Assembly: GCF_026001925.1 (NCBI RefSeq)
Contig: NZ_AP021870.1
Location: 682,001 to 746,000, forward strand
DNA: 64,000 nucleotides
Reading direction: 5' to 3'
Origin: Vibrio gangliei
GTDB lineage: Bacteria; Pseudomonadota; Gammaproteobacteria; Enterobacterales; Vibrionaceae
In this document: positions 43,038 to 54,293 of the stretch, in pieces
Numbering within the stretch: position 1 is the stretch's first letter
How the letters are laid out: each line of letters starts with the position of its first letter
The notes under the pieces: generated by a model
What the model was told of the DNA's origin: nothing
The model's database searches: none
Seen by the model: only the letters and a program-made list of their open reading frames with translations
Position numbers and translations under genes: made by a program

Positions 43038-43067
43038 AAAACCACTGATTTCGGTCAGTGGTTTTTT
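43038..43067 (+). terminator. Terminator after the helical lipoprotein gene
   Basis: AAACCACTG and CAGTGGTTT form a 9-bp stem with an 8-base loop, followed by TTTT. Located 38 bases past the stop. Confidence 0.88.
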
Positions 43068-43141
43068 GTTTGAGTCATGAGCACAAGCACTTTCGACGAG
43101 CTTCAAAGCTTAGCTTAGCTTAATTAAATTGAATGTTGAGC

Positions 43142-44158
43142 CTACCCCAACTCAACCTCAGTTCTCACCAGCATCAACCCTGCTCTTAAACCGGGCCTGA
43201 CGTTGGCGTTAGGAAATAATACCCACTCTTTTGGATGTTCGACTTTATAAGTGGTGTCACCATCCGTCGCGAGCACTTCACCTTGTTCAAAAGCGGTAAA
43301 GTTTTTCACCGAATCAGGGAAGTTAAGTGCAAAATCTTCACTGAGCTTGGTCAACTGTTGCGTAACTTGGTAAACCAAAATATGAGAATCGGTGGCGGTT
43401 GAGGAATCCTGCACACCTTTTTCGATCAGGTTGCGCAGTGCCAGATCAATATGGGTAAATTGAGTTAAATCATTTTGTCCAAACGGTTTTGCTTCACCTA
43501 GCTCTAGCGTACAACTGTTTGCGCCACAATGATGACTAGAAAAGTAAGAGAATGTGCCACTTGGAGCTTGGTTTAATACCGCGGCTTCTACGTCTGCACT
43601 TTCTAGCCAATCAAATAAATGGCGGCTAAATATGGCCGATTCTTGAAAAGGCAACACAGCAAAGCGCTCATGATGGGAGCCACGAATCGCAGTGTGTAAA
43701 TCCAAGTGCCATTTATAACCTGTTGTGAATGTAGCAAAAAACGCGTGGGTGATTGACTCTAATTGCGCGGCTCTTTGCGTCTCATAGCAATCATCATATT
43801 GAGTGTGCTGGCCGCTGAATAACCGGTTCATATCAATTTGCTGGTAACGCTCACCGGTTTGCATCGCTTGTGGATTTCCCAATAGCAGCAATAAGCGCAC
43901 ATTCAAAGTTAATGCTCCGCTATTAAGATCGCACAATATGCTATCGAGTAACTCAATCGGGGCGGTTTCATTGCCATGAACACCCGCAGAGATCGCAATA
44001 TGATCTTGGCTTTCTTGTGAACGGTTAGCACTCTGCTCTAGCGGCTCTAACAGTAAGGCGCCATGTGCTAACCATTTCCAAGCAAAGCCGTTACTTTTAC
44101 CTTCACACTGCTCAGGGATTTGTTGCTCTAATGTCAATGCCAGGAAGTCTTGAATCAT
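43142..44158 (-). CDS. astE: Succinylglutamate desuccinylase
   Basis: A 338-residue zinc carboxypeptidase-like enzyme: ISAGVHGNETAPIELLD (zinc His and Glu), LDLHTAIRGS (third zinc ligand) and CTLELGEAKPFG with the catalytic Glu. It splits N-succinylglutamate into succinate and glutamate, the last step of the arginine succinyltransferase pathway. Last gene of the ast operon, 8 bases after astB. Confidence 0.93.
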   Translation of the reverse strand: MIQDFLALTLEQQIPEQCEGKSNGFAWKWLAHGALLLEPLEQSANRSQESQDHIAISAGVHGNETAPIELLDSILCDLNSGALTLNVRLLLLLGNPQAMQTGERYQQIDMNRLFSGQHTQYDDCYETQRAAQLESITHAFFATFTTGYKWHLDLHTAIRGSHHERFAVLPFQESAIFSRHLFDWLESADVEAAVLNQAPSGTFSYFSSHHCGANSCTLELGEAKPFGQNDLTQFTHIDLALRNLIEKGVQDSSTATDSHILVYQVTQQLTKLSEDFALNFPDSVKNFTAFEQGEVLATDGDTTYKVEHPKEWVLFPNANVRPGLRAGLMLVRTEVELG

Positions 44159-44166
44159 AGTCCCCC

Positions 44167-45510
44167 CTACACTTTTTGGAACGGATAAATGCTGCCTAAG
44201 CCTAAGATTTGCGTCAGTTCATCGAGAGCCTGACGGTTATCACGCAGTAATTGTGGATCCGCTAAATCACTTTCCAATAAACGATCTCGATAAAAGCGCT
44301 CCACCCAAGCATTTAAAGTCGCAAACAGCTGATCATTCATAAATACATTTGGCGTAACGGCTTGTAATTCGGCTTCGGTTAACACCACCCGCTGACGCAA
44401 GCACGCAGGTCCGCCGCCATTACGCATACTTTCACGTAAATCAAACACCGTGACTTCGTCAATTGGGCTTTGGCTCGCGAGCAGTTCATTCAAGTAACGC
44501 CACACATTTTCGTTTTGACGAGATTCTTCCGGCACCACCAGCAACATCTTGCCATCAGGCTTTGTGAGTAGTTGGCTGTTAAATAAGTAGGTATCAACGG
44601 CATCTTGCACCGAGACTTGCTCAGTCGGCACTTCAATTGGTACAAAATCACAATCCACTGCGGACAATTTATAACGTATGTCATCAAACGCGGCGTCTTT
44701 ATTCAGGAAAGCTTGCTGATGATGGAATAACACTGGGCCATTACTGACAGCAATGACATCATTATGAAACACACCCTGGTCAATAACCTCTGGGTTTTGT
44801 TGCAAAAATACAGTTTGTTCCGCTTTTAAACCATGTAGCCTTGCGACGGCCTGACTGGCTTCAAGCGTTTGTCTTGCTGGATATCGTGTTGGTTCAATTT
44901 GACCGCCTAATGCTTGACGACCATAAACAAACACTTCAACTCCTTTGCTACCATAATCGGCACATAAGCGATTGTGATTGGCCGCGCCTTCATCCCCCAT
45001 CATGGCTTGTTGTGGCAACGCATCGTGGTGCGCAAAAAAGTCATCATTATTGAAGATCGCTCGAAATGTTGCGCTCGTGGTTTCCGCTTCAATCGCACGA
45101 TGAAACTTATTGTTCAAGTTCGCAATTGTGAAATGTGCGCGCCCATCTAATGTATCGGCAGACGGTGACATAGTGGCTGCATTGGCTGTCCACATACAAG
45201 AGGCAGAACTCACTTGCGACAACAACTTCGGTGACTGGCTGGCAACCGCCGCTAAAATTTGTTCATCGCTGCCACTAAAGCCAAGTTGACGCAAAGTGGG
45301 GATATGCGGCCTTTCATGGGGTGGCAATACCGCCTGCTTGAATCCCATATCACTCAAGGCTTTCATTTTCTTCAAACCTTGTAATGCAGCTAATTTAGGA
45401 TTCGAGACTGCATTCTGATTACTGGTTGATGCCACATTGCCAAACGACAATCCTGCGTAATGATGAGTTAAGCCAACTAGGCCATCAAAGTTAACTTCAT
45501 AGGCTTTCAT
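44167..45510 (-). CDS. astB: N-succinylarginine dihydrolase
   Basis: A 447-residue AstB starting [25 protein letters not shown]. The family blocks [50 protein letters not shown] and the C-terminal [15 protein letters not shown] with the nucleophilic Cys are all present. It hydrolyses succinylarginine to succinylornithine, ammonia and CO2. AGGAGA lies 4 bases before the ATG; the longer frame to 45537 lacks one. The upstream gap to astD (57 bases) holds the minimal palindrome at 45529-45551. Confidence 0.94.
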   Translation of the reverse strand: MKAYEVNFDGLVGLTHHYAGLSFGNVASTSNQNAVSNPKLAALQGLKKMKALSDMGFKQAVLPPHERPHIPTLRQLGFSGSDEQILAAVASQSPKLLSQVSSASCMWTANAATMSPSADTLDGRAHFTIANLNNKFHRAIEAETTSATFRAIFNNDDFFAHHDALPQQAMMGDEGAANHNRLCADYGSKGVEVFVYGRQALGGQIEPTRYPARQTLEASQAVARLHGLKAEQTVFLQQNPEVIDQGVFHNDVIAVSNGPVLFHHQQAFLNKDAAFDDIRYKLSAVDCDFVPIEVPTEQVSVQDAVDTYLFNSQLLTKPDGKMLLVVPEESRQNENVWRYLNELLASQSPIDEVTVFDLRESMRNGGGPACLRQRVVLTEAELQAVTPNVFMNDQLFATLNAWVERFYRDRLLESDLADPQLLRDNRQALDELTQILGLGSIYPFQKV

Positions 45511-45528
45511 ATATTCTCCTACATCCTT

Positions 45529-45551
45529 TATACCCAAATCACTTGGGTATA
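45529..45551. repeat. Minimal derivative of the miniature element (23 bp)
   Basis: TATACCCAA and TTGGGTATA flank five bases (ATCAC). These are the outermost tips of the 266-bp elements at 3702 and 40918 joined with the interior missing; ACTTGGGTATA is identical to the right end of copy 1. It lies 19 bases upstream of the astB start. Confidence 0.55.
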
Positions 45552-45567
45552 AGAGTGCCCATTTGGC

Positions 45568-48089
<2,522 letters not shown>

Positions 48090-48513
48090 ATTAATATCCT
48101 TATTCAGCATTCTCTATTAAGTTTAGGAATGTCTTCCATTACTGCTGTAATTTTTTAGTTTTCACAGTATTGATTCATTGTTTATCGAGACAGGCAAAAA
48201 TATCCTATTTAATGCCAAACCGATTACTTAGTCACAAATAACGAATAACAAGTCAAATTTTAATTATATATTCTTAATTTGAGACAAAATTTAGACAATT
48301 AAACATATTAATAACATCTTTTTTGGCAGTATGAACTGAAAAATCATGATCAGATACACAGTTCAAACATTTTTATCATTTAACGAAAAATGACTTATAT
48401 TTCGAGAAATTAAATAGATATTTATCTTTAATGAATAATTAGACAATTAGAAATAGAAACATTCACAGAAACTAAAAAGTAACAAACAAAAAGGCTAGGG
48501 ATATAAAGCGAGA

Positions 48514-48547
48514 AAGGAGATAAGGAGATAAGGAGATAAGGAGAAGG
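48514..48547. repeat. 8-bp tandem repeat, AAGGAGAT
   Basis: About four copies of AAGGAGAT in a purine-only tract. The unit contains a Shine-Dalgarno-like core but no start codon follows, so it is a simple-sequence tract rather than a signal. Confidence 0.7.
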
Positions 48548-48575
48548 AGAAAGGTAAAAATCGAAAAGATGAACA

Positions 48576-48608
48576 TAAAAAGGCTCTCTATTAACAAAAA
48601 GAGAGCCT
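48576..48608 (-). terminator. Terminator of the SlyA-like/HlyD/DUF2955 operon
   Basis: On the minus strand AGGCTCTCT and AGAGAGCCT form a 9-bp stem, followed by TTTTT. It starts 13 bases after the DUF2955-type stop. Confidence 0.88.
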
Positions 48609-48621
48609 GAAAAGATAATGT

Positions 48622-49656
48622 CTATGCACCGAAACGAGTGGCCTCAAACCGATTTAATAATTTATGCAGAACAAAACATGCCATCAAGGTGATCACAATC
48701 GCGACGGCAATGCTGCTCATTCGGTACAAAGCGCTGAAGATTAAGTCTCCATTCGGCTGCAAATATTGGCCAAACAGAATACCAAGCGTCGTCATCGCGC
48801 CAAACCCAACCCCAGAACCACTGGCTTCTTTGACATGTGCATGGCTAAAGATCATTAAACCAATCCACAACAACGGCACCACCAGCACGAGCATATTTGA
48901 CCAATCGTATAGGATCATTTGCACCATGATGCCAAAGCTCACACCGAGAATCGTACCAATGGCTCGTTTACGCGCATAACCCAACATGCCATCCCAGTTC
49001 ATTGGGAATAGTAACAATAAACTGGTGGCTTGTGCAGACATAGAATCTTTCAAGTCGAGTGTCTGAAACACGATGAATGACAAGGTTGCCATAATCGAAC
49101 CAAGAAGCGCCTCATGACGCATGCGGTGCGACTTTTTTTCGACCGCAGGCATTGGGGGACGGGCTTCAACGTCTGGCCAGAGATACATCATCAAATAGGC
49201 AATAAGAATCGAAGTACACGAAGACACCACGTTATCCGAAATCAGTATGTTGATATTCACTGTTGGATAACTGGCAAAATGCAACATGATACTCAAGTTG
49301 ATCACGCCCGTTGCACCAAATAAAAATAGACTACCTTTGCTCATGGCAATAAAGCGATATAAGAACATCGCAAAGGCAGCCATGGTCATGAGAGCAGGAT
49401 GCTCTGCCAAGATCCCAGCAATCAAACCCACTTCAATGGCAGACACAACCGCCGATGCCAGCACTTGTCTCACTACATGCGGGGTAATTTGAGGCACTAG
49501 CCCTAATAGCAACACTGGCGTAACCGTATAAAACACGCCATTTTGCCAACCAAATAACTTACAAAGAAAGAAGCCTAACGTTGCTCCAGTCGCAATCCTC
49601 AAGCACTGACGAAATTCGTTGGTCGTGAGTGCCTGATGGCGAAGTAATCTCATCAA
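48622..49656 (-). CDS. DUF2955/FUSC-type inner membrane efflux protein
   Basis: A 344-residue protein with nine or ten hydrophobic segments and two related halves (FFLCKLFGWQNGVFYTVTP in the first and GYARKRAIGTILGVSFGIM in the second). It resembles the DUF2955 branch of the FUSC/aromatic acid exporter superfamily, which work with an HlyD-type adaptor. The adaptor gene is directly upstream (9 bases). Substrate unknown; aromatic acids or toxic organic compounds are typical for relatives such as AaeB. Confidence 0.78.
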   Translation of the reverse strand: MMRLLRHQALTTNEFRQCLRIATGATLGFFLCKLFGWQNGVFYTVTPVLLLGLVPQITPHVVRQVLASAVVSAIEVGLIAGILAEHPALMTMAAFAMFLYRFIAMSKGSLFLFGATGVINLSIMLHFASYPTVNINILISDNVVSSCTSILIAYLMMYLWPDVEARPPMPAVEKKSHRMRHEALLGSIMATLSFIVFQTLDLKDSMSAQATSLLLLFPMNWDGMLGYARKRAIGTILGVSFGIMVQMILYDWSNMLVLVVPLLWIGLMIFSHAHVKEASGSGVGFGAMTTLGILFGQYLQPNGDLIFSALYRMSSIAVAIVITLMACFVLHKLLNRFEATRFGA

Positions 49657-49665
49657 TCCTCCCGA

Positions 49666-50724
49666 TTAATAAATATAGTGAAGCAGGCTAATAAACTTAA
49701 TTTGTAATTTAGCAATGAAAGCAAAAAAAACATTATCAGGCACAAGCTGCACAGTAGTACGTGCCCCTGCTGCCGCAGAAAAATCGAGCGGTTCCATCAA
49801 ACTTAAATGCAAACGCAGTCGTTGCGCATCACGTACCCAACGGTCGGAGGATGTAGGTGTGGCCAATTGTCCATTAGCATCAAACTGACCAGAGCTAACA
49901 CCAGCGTCGATACTTTCAACTTGAGCATCAAATAATTGACCAGGGCGTCCATCGAAAGCCACTAACGCAATGTCGCCAGCATTGGTATAGGCAATATTTT
50001 TCTCGCGAAAATCAGCAATGATATCGACTTTATTCGACACCAAGGCTAACGCTGGACTACCTGCACTTTTGAAGCTGCCTTCTTCTAAATGTAAGTTGGT
50101 GACCAAACCATCTTGTTCCGCTTTCACTTGGGTATACGACAAGTTCAATTCCGCTTGCTTTAAGTGGTTTTGCGCTTGGCGAATGGTTAAGTTTTCTTCC
50201 CCTGCCAAGCCGCGGGTGACTTTGATTTTCTCTAACTCGGCTTTCGCTGCCAGTAGATTCGCACGTGCGGATTGGGCATTACTCACCGCGGTATCCCTTT
50301 CTTGTTGCGATACGCCGTGATTTTTCAAAAGATTGATCATGCGTTTGGCTTCACGATTGCGTTGTTCGCTGGTACTTTGCGCCGCACGAACATTGGCTTG
50401 CGCTGCTTCTAACGCCGCATCAAGCTCTTGGTTATTTTGTTTCGCTTGCTCCAGAGCGAGGCGCGCTTCGTCAACTGCCAACTCAAAAGGGCGCGAATCG
50501 ATCTTAAATAACACATCCCCTTTTTTCACCATTTGGTTATTACGCACATTGACCATGTCAATTCGACCACTGACTTGCGGCGCAACTTTGGTAATAGAAC
50601 GCGTTGCCATCGACTCTGTCGTGACAGGCATTTTGAGATCGGCGATTAAAAAATAAATGAATACAAAGGCAAAGCCGAACATAGCGATTCGCACAAGACG
50701 TGCAAACTGTTGATCTGGTGTCAT
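49666..50724 (-). CDS. HlyD-family membrane fusion protein
   Basis: A 352-residue protein starting MTPDQQFARLVRIAMFGFAF with a single N-terminal span. After it comes a biotinyl-lipoyl half (VAPQVSGRIDMVNVRNNQMVKKGD), a long alpha-helical hairpin coiled coil (about residues 75-185) and the second half DGLVTNLHLEEGSFKSAG. Adaptors of this EmrA/AaeA/YdhJ type bridge an inner membrane pump to an outer membrane channel. It lies between the SlyA-like regulator (85 bases) and the DUF2955-type protein. A GAGAGAG tract serves as a weak ribosome binding site. Confidence 0.87.
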   Translation of the reverse strand: MTPDQQFARLVRIAMFGFAFVFIYFLIADLKMPVTTESMATRSITKVAPQVSGRIDMVNVRNNQMVKKGDVLFKIDSRPFELAVDEARLALEQAKQNNQELDAALEAAQANVRAAQSTSEQRNREAKRMINLLKNHGVSQQERDTAVSNAQSARANLLAAKAELEKIKVTRGLAGEENLTIRQAQNHLKQAELNLSYTQVKAEQDGLVTNLHLEEGSFKSAGSPALALVSNKVDIIADFREKNIAYTNAGDIALVAFDGRPGQLFDAQVESIDAGVSSGQFDANGQLATPTSSDRWVRDAQRLRLHLSLMEPLDFSAAAGARTTVQLVPDNVFFAFIAKLQIKFISLLHYIY

Positions 50725-50809
50725 AACTCTCTCTAATCTTTTTGATGAAATTGATGCTGTAAAAACGAACAAATTTACAGGCTCAAAATTGCCCCGGATA
50801 ACGTCACGC

Positions 50810-51268
50810 TCAGCGCTTTAACTGCTCACAAGCATTACGTGTAATTTTCTCAACGACGAATTCGAACTCTTGCAACTGTTGTTCTGATAATCCAGATAGG
50901 ACTTTCTTCCTGACATTGAAAATGCGTTTTTCCATTTGTCGCAAAATCTTTTCCCCTTGCGGGGTTAAGCAAACCAGTCGGGCACGTTTATCGTTAGGAC
51001 AAGGCTGACGAGTAATAAGATTTTGTTCTTCCAACTGATTTAAGGTGCGCATCAATGATGCCAATTCAATCTCAAGCCCTTCCGCTAAACATTTTTGGCT
51101 AATGCAATCACCAAGCTGACGCAGTTTCCACAATGCGCTCCATCGAGGATGAGTTAAGCCCAGTGGGCTCAATTCTGCATCTGCAACCATGCGCCATAAA
51201 CGGGTTAACCGTCCTAGGCGTTCTGCTAACGGCAAATGTTGAAGATGTTGCTGTTCTAATGAGTCCAT
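50810..51268 (-). CDS. MarR-family regulator, SlyA-like
   Basis: A 152-residue winged-helix protein. LGRLTRLWRMVADAELSPLGLTHPRW parallels the SlyA N-terminus, followed by the recognition helix region LAEGLEIELASLMRTLNQLEEQNLI and the wing RQPCPNDKRARLVCLT. SlyA-type regulators often repress their own gene and a neighbouring efflux set. Two copies of the SlyA-type palindrome lie 87-140 bases upstream. First gene of the operon with HlyD and DUF2955-type genes, comparable to the slyA-ydhIJK neighbourhood in E. coli. Confidence 0.87.
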   Translation of the reverse strand: MDSLEQQHLQHLPLAERLGRLTRLWRMVADAELSPLGLTHPRWSALWKLRQLGDCISQKCLAEGLEIELASLMRTLNQLEEQNLITRQPCPNDKRARLVCLTPQGEKILRQMEKRIFNVRKKVLSGLSEQQLQEFEFVVEKITRNACEQLKR

Positions 51269-51354
51269 AGTGCCAATCCTTTCTTAGTTGTTTTCTATTT
51301 GTCTCTTAATACCACCCCAACAAACCGTCGAGCTGAATTATAAGAAACAAAACT

Positions 51355-51370
51355 ACTTAGCAAGCTAACT
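51355..51370. promoter_or_regulatory. SlyA-type operator A
   Basis: ACTTAGCAAGCTAACT contains TTAGCAAGCTAA, identical to the published SlyA consensus. It lies 87 bases from the regulator's ATG. Confidence 0.7.
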
Positions 51371-51392
51371 ATATGTGCGGTTCATTATAATT

Positions 51393-51408
51393 ATTTAGCA
51401 TGCTAAGT
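51393..51408. promoter_or_regulatory. SlyA-type operator B
   Basis: ATTTAGCATGCTAAGT with a perfect TTAGCATGCTAA palindrome, 11 of 12 matching the SlyA consensus. Its centre is 38 bp from operator A, in the region divergent between the regulator and gcd. Confidence 0.68.
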
Positions 51409-51556
51409 AAAGAATTTGTTCTAAATCATTAATAAATAGCCAACAAATAAACTACATTTAGAATTGACGCTGTTGACAACACTCACTATTTGTTACAAAT
51501 TGTAATAACTTAAATGTGACATTATTCACATTTTACTGACATAACAGGGAGTCACT

Positions 51557-53914
51557 ATGAAGTTTTTCTCACTGATATTGCTCTTAATAGGAATATGCTT
51601 GGCGGTTGGCGGTGCTTGGCTCGTTTCTTTAGGCGGCAGTATTTATTACCTTTTTGCTGGACTTGCGCTCTTAGCCTCTGGTGTTTATATATGGAAGCAG
51701 AATCGAACTCTCGCCCACTATATTTATGCCGCATTCTTACTTGTCACCATTTGCTGGGCTATTTCAGAGTCCGGTGTGGACTGGTGGCCTTTAGCGACCC
51801 GCATGGGCCTACCATTACTGCTCGCTATCCCGCTTTTAGCTACTTTTAAACAAGCAAATCGCTCTTCAACGCTGTCACTGCTTGTGGTTTGGGCGGTCAG
51901 TGCCGTGATCACGCTTGGCTCCATTTTCAATACCACCCACGATATTCAAGGCAATTTGTCGACGGAAGTTGTCAACGCCGATCCTGATATGGGTGGCATC
52001 GCTGATGATGCGTGGACCAGTTATGGTCGTAGTAATTATGGTCAGCGCTATTCTCCATTGGATCAAATTACGCCAGACAACGTTGGAAAGCTAAAGCAAG
52101 CATGGCAGATTCAAACGGGTGATAAAAAAGGTCCAAATGATATCGGTGAGACGACTTATCAAGCGACACCGCTGAAAGTAGGAAACTCTTTATATCTATG
52201 TACGCCTCATAACTGGCTAGTGGCGTTAGACGCCGATACGGGTGAGAAACAATGGATCTTTGATGCCAAAGTACCGGCAGAAAGCCAACGTCAACACCAA
52301 ACCTGTCGCGGCGTATCTTACTTACCGCCACAAGATCCTTCTAATGCGATTGGTGCATCTCTAGTGGATACTAAGCCAAACATGAGCACACAAGATCTAC
52401 CTAGTGTGCAATGTGACGCTCAATTATTCCTACCAACTTCAGATGCGCGTTTGATCGCCATCGACCCTAAAACAGGCGCACGTTGTAGCAACTTCGCGAA
52501 AGATGGCGTGTTAGATCTGATGCAGAACATGCCGTACAAGCAAGACGGTTACTACTATTCTACCTCACCACCGATTGTGACAAATGGTGTCGTTGTGGTT
52601 GCTGGTGCCGTGAACGATAACTACGACATCAACTCGCCTTCTGGTGTGATCCGCGCATTTGATGACAAAACCGGTAAGCTAATCTGGAACTGGGATTCAG
52701 CCAATCCAGAAGACACTTCCCCTATTGCGGATGGCAAAACCTATACTGTCAGTTCGCCAAACAGCTGGTCTGTGGCCAGTGCCGATGAAAAGCTGGGCTT
52801 AATTTACTTCCCAATGGGCAACCGTACGCCAGACCAATTGGGCATGTATCGCAATGAATATGAAGAAAAATATTCAAGCTCGGTAGTAGCTCTCGATGCC
52901 AAAACGGGTCAAGCGCGTTGGGTTCAGCAATTTGTGCACCACGACTTGTGGGATATGGATACGCCTGCTCAGCCTAGCCTCATCGATTTAAAAACCAAAG
53001 ATGGCGTCCAACCTGGCTTAGTCGTACCAACTAAGCAAGGTGATGTGTACGTGCTAAACCGTGCGACGGGTGAACCTATTCAGCCAATCTCTGAAGTGCC
53101 TGCACCACAAGGTGCAATGAAAGGCGATTTTGCGTCTAAAACTCAGCCTGAATCGGCGTTGAGCTTCAACCCACCAGCGTTGAAAGAATCCAACATGTGG
53201 GGCGCAACCTTGCTTGACCAACTGATTTGTCGTATTGAATTCAAATCATTGCGTTATGAAGGGCGCTATACGCCACCATCAGAGCAAGGCACCATTGTTT
53301 ACCCAGGTAACTTCGGGGTATTCAACTGGGGTGGTGTTGCTGTTGATCCTAAGCGTCAAGTGATGTTTGGTATGCCTCTCAACCTTGCCTTTGTTTCTAC
53401 CGTTGTAGATAAAGAAACCTCTGGCTTTAATGACGCGGATAGTAATAAAGGTGAGCATGGCGTTAATGCCAACCACGGTGCGCCTTATGCCGTCGAGTTG
53501 AAACCATTCTTGTCACCACTGGGTGTACCATGTCAGCAACCACCTTGGGGTTATGTTGCGGGTGCGAACCTAGTCACGGGTGAAACTGCATGGCAACACA
53601 AAAACGGCACTATCTATGATATGACGCCGTTACCATTACCAATCAAGATGGGCGTACCGGGCATTGGTGGACCGATCATTACAGGTAGTGGATTGGCTTT
53701 CCTAGGCGCAACGGTAGATAACTATATCCGTGCTTACGACCTAACCAGTGGTGAAGAGCTCTGGAAAGGCCGCTTACCGGCAGGTGGACAAGCAACACCG
53801 ATGACTTACCTCAATAGTAAAGGGGAGCAAATGGTGGTGATTGTGGCCGGTGGTCATGGTTCAATCGGAACACAAACCGGTGACTATGTAATGGCTTACA
53901 AGCTTGAACCATAA
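51557..53914 (+). CDS. gcd: PQQ-dependent membrane-bound glucose dehydrogenase
   Basis: A 785-residue quinoprotein. Five hydrophobic spans (about residues 1-140) anchor it in the inner membrane. The periplasmic eight-bladed propeller begins WTSYGRSNYGQRYSPLDQITPDNVGKL and includes CTPHNWLVALDADTG, QTCRGVSY, YYYSTSPPIV, QFVHHDLWDMDTPAQPSL (with the catalytic His-Asp region) and the last blade GLAFLGATVDNYIRAYDL. It oxidises glucose and other aldoses to lactones, passing electrons to ubiquinone. No PQQ synthesis genes are in the window. Monocistronic, divergent from the SlyA-like regulator, whose operators could also affect it. Confidence 0.94.
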   Translation: MKFFSLILLLIGICLAVGGAWLVSLGGSIYYLFAGLALLASGVYIWKQNRTLAHYIYAAFLLVTICWAISESGVDWWPLATRMGLPLLLAIPLLATFKQANRSSTLSLLVVWAVSAVITLGSIFNTTHDIQGNLSTEVVNADPDMGGIADDAWTSYGRSNYGQRYSPLDQITPDNVGKLKQAWQIQTGDKKGPNDIGETTYQATPLKVGNSLYLCTPHNWLVALDADTGEKQWIFDAKVPAESQRQHQTCRGVSYLPPQDPSNAIGASLVDTKPNMSTQDLPSVQCDAQLFLPTSDARLIAIDPKTGARCSNFAKDGVLDLMQNMPYKQDGYYYSTSPPIVTNGVVVVAGAVNDNYDINSPSGVIRAFDDKTGKLIWNWDSANPEDTSPIADGKTYTVSSPNSWSVASADEKLGLIYFPMGNRTPDQLGMYRNEYEEKYSSSVVALDAKTGQARWVQQFVHHDLWDMDTPAQPSLIDLKTKDGVQPGLVVPTKQGDVYVLNRATGEPIQPISEVPAPQGAMKGDFASKTQPESALSFNPPALKESNMWGATLLDQLICRIEFKSLRYEGRYTPPSEQGTIVYPGNFGVFNWGGVAVDPKRQVMFGMPLNLAFVSTVVDKETSGFNDADSNKGEHGVNANHGAPYAVELKPFLSPLGVPCQQPPWGYVAGANLVTGETAWQHKNGTIYDMTPLPLPIKMGVPGIGGPIITGSGLAFLGATVDNYIRAYDLTSGEELWKGRLPAGGQATPMTYLNSKGEQMVVIVAGGHGSIGTQTGDYVMAYKLEP

Positions 53915-53938
53915 GTTTTTTATATGAACTAAAACGCT

Positions 53939-53968
53939 AAACAAGCAGTCTACGGGCTGCTTGTTTTT
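53939..53968 (+). terminator. Terminator after gcd
   Basis: AAACAAGCAG and CTGCTTGTTT form a 10-bp stem with an 8-base loop and a T run. It starts 25 bases past the gcd stop. Confidence 0.88.
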
Positions 53969-54093
53969 ATTATTAACGACAACAAGATTGATAACAAAAA
54001 AGCAACAATGTAGAAATTCAAAGTAGCGACACTCCACTCAATCAAAACCATAAAACCTGACAAAAAAAGCACTATCCAAGCCAATTTAGTCAT
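53950..54093 (-). CDS. Possible 47-residue membrane protein
   Basis: A minus-strand frame beginning MTKLAWIVLFLSGFMVLIEW and ending SLIIKTSSP, with two hydrophobic stretches separated by a short polar turn. GGGAG lies 11 bases upstream, somewhat far. Its 3' end overlaps the gcd terminator, which would be unusual but not impossible for a convergent small gene. No family recognised; a genuine small protein or a chance frame are both possible. Confidence 0.32.
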   Translation of the reverse strand: MTKLAWIVLFLSGFMVLIEWSVATLNFYIVAFLLSILLSLIIKTSSP

Positions 54094-54293
54094 TCACGGA
54101 CTTTCTCCCACTGTGACACACATCAACAAAAGATTCACATTTCTCTTCAATTCCCTAGTATCGATTAGCTATATACATGGACAATTTTGCTAGAAATTTT
54201 CTACGTGACCGCCCTCACTCCACATCCAATTAACAATCCCTATCATTCACTTGCTGTACCTTACAAAATAATAATCATGGATAGGGAATTATC
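54094..54293. promoter_or_regulatory. araF promoter region
   Basis: AT-rich region upstream of araF. TGTGACACACATCAAC at 54112-54127 is a CRP-like site (perfect TGTGA half, 3 of 5 in the other). No AraC-type repeat was recognised with confidence. Confidence 0.4.

Larger units (their letters stand above)
48090..48621. other. Intergenic region upstream of astA, with tandem repeat
   Basis: A 532-base, strongly AT-rich spacer between the convergent-to-nothing ast promoter and the DUF2955-type gene. TGAATAATTAGACAA near 48431 resembles half of an ArgR box. An 8-bp purine-rich repeat (AAGGAGAT, about four copies) lies at 48514-48547, trailing into GAGAAGGAGAAAGG. A terminator is at 48576-48608. 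No gene seen. Confidence 0.5.

Noticed and set aside
53950..53968. gcd terminator judged non-functional because a minus-strand small frame overlaps it
   Set aside because: The hairpin and T run are ideal for the plus strand; the small frame is the weaker of the two calls.
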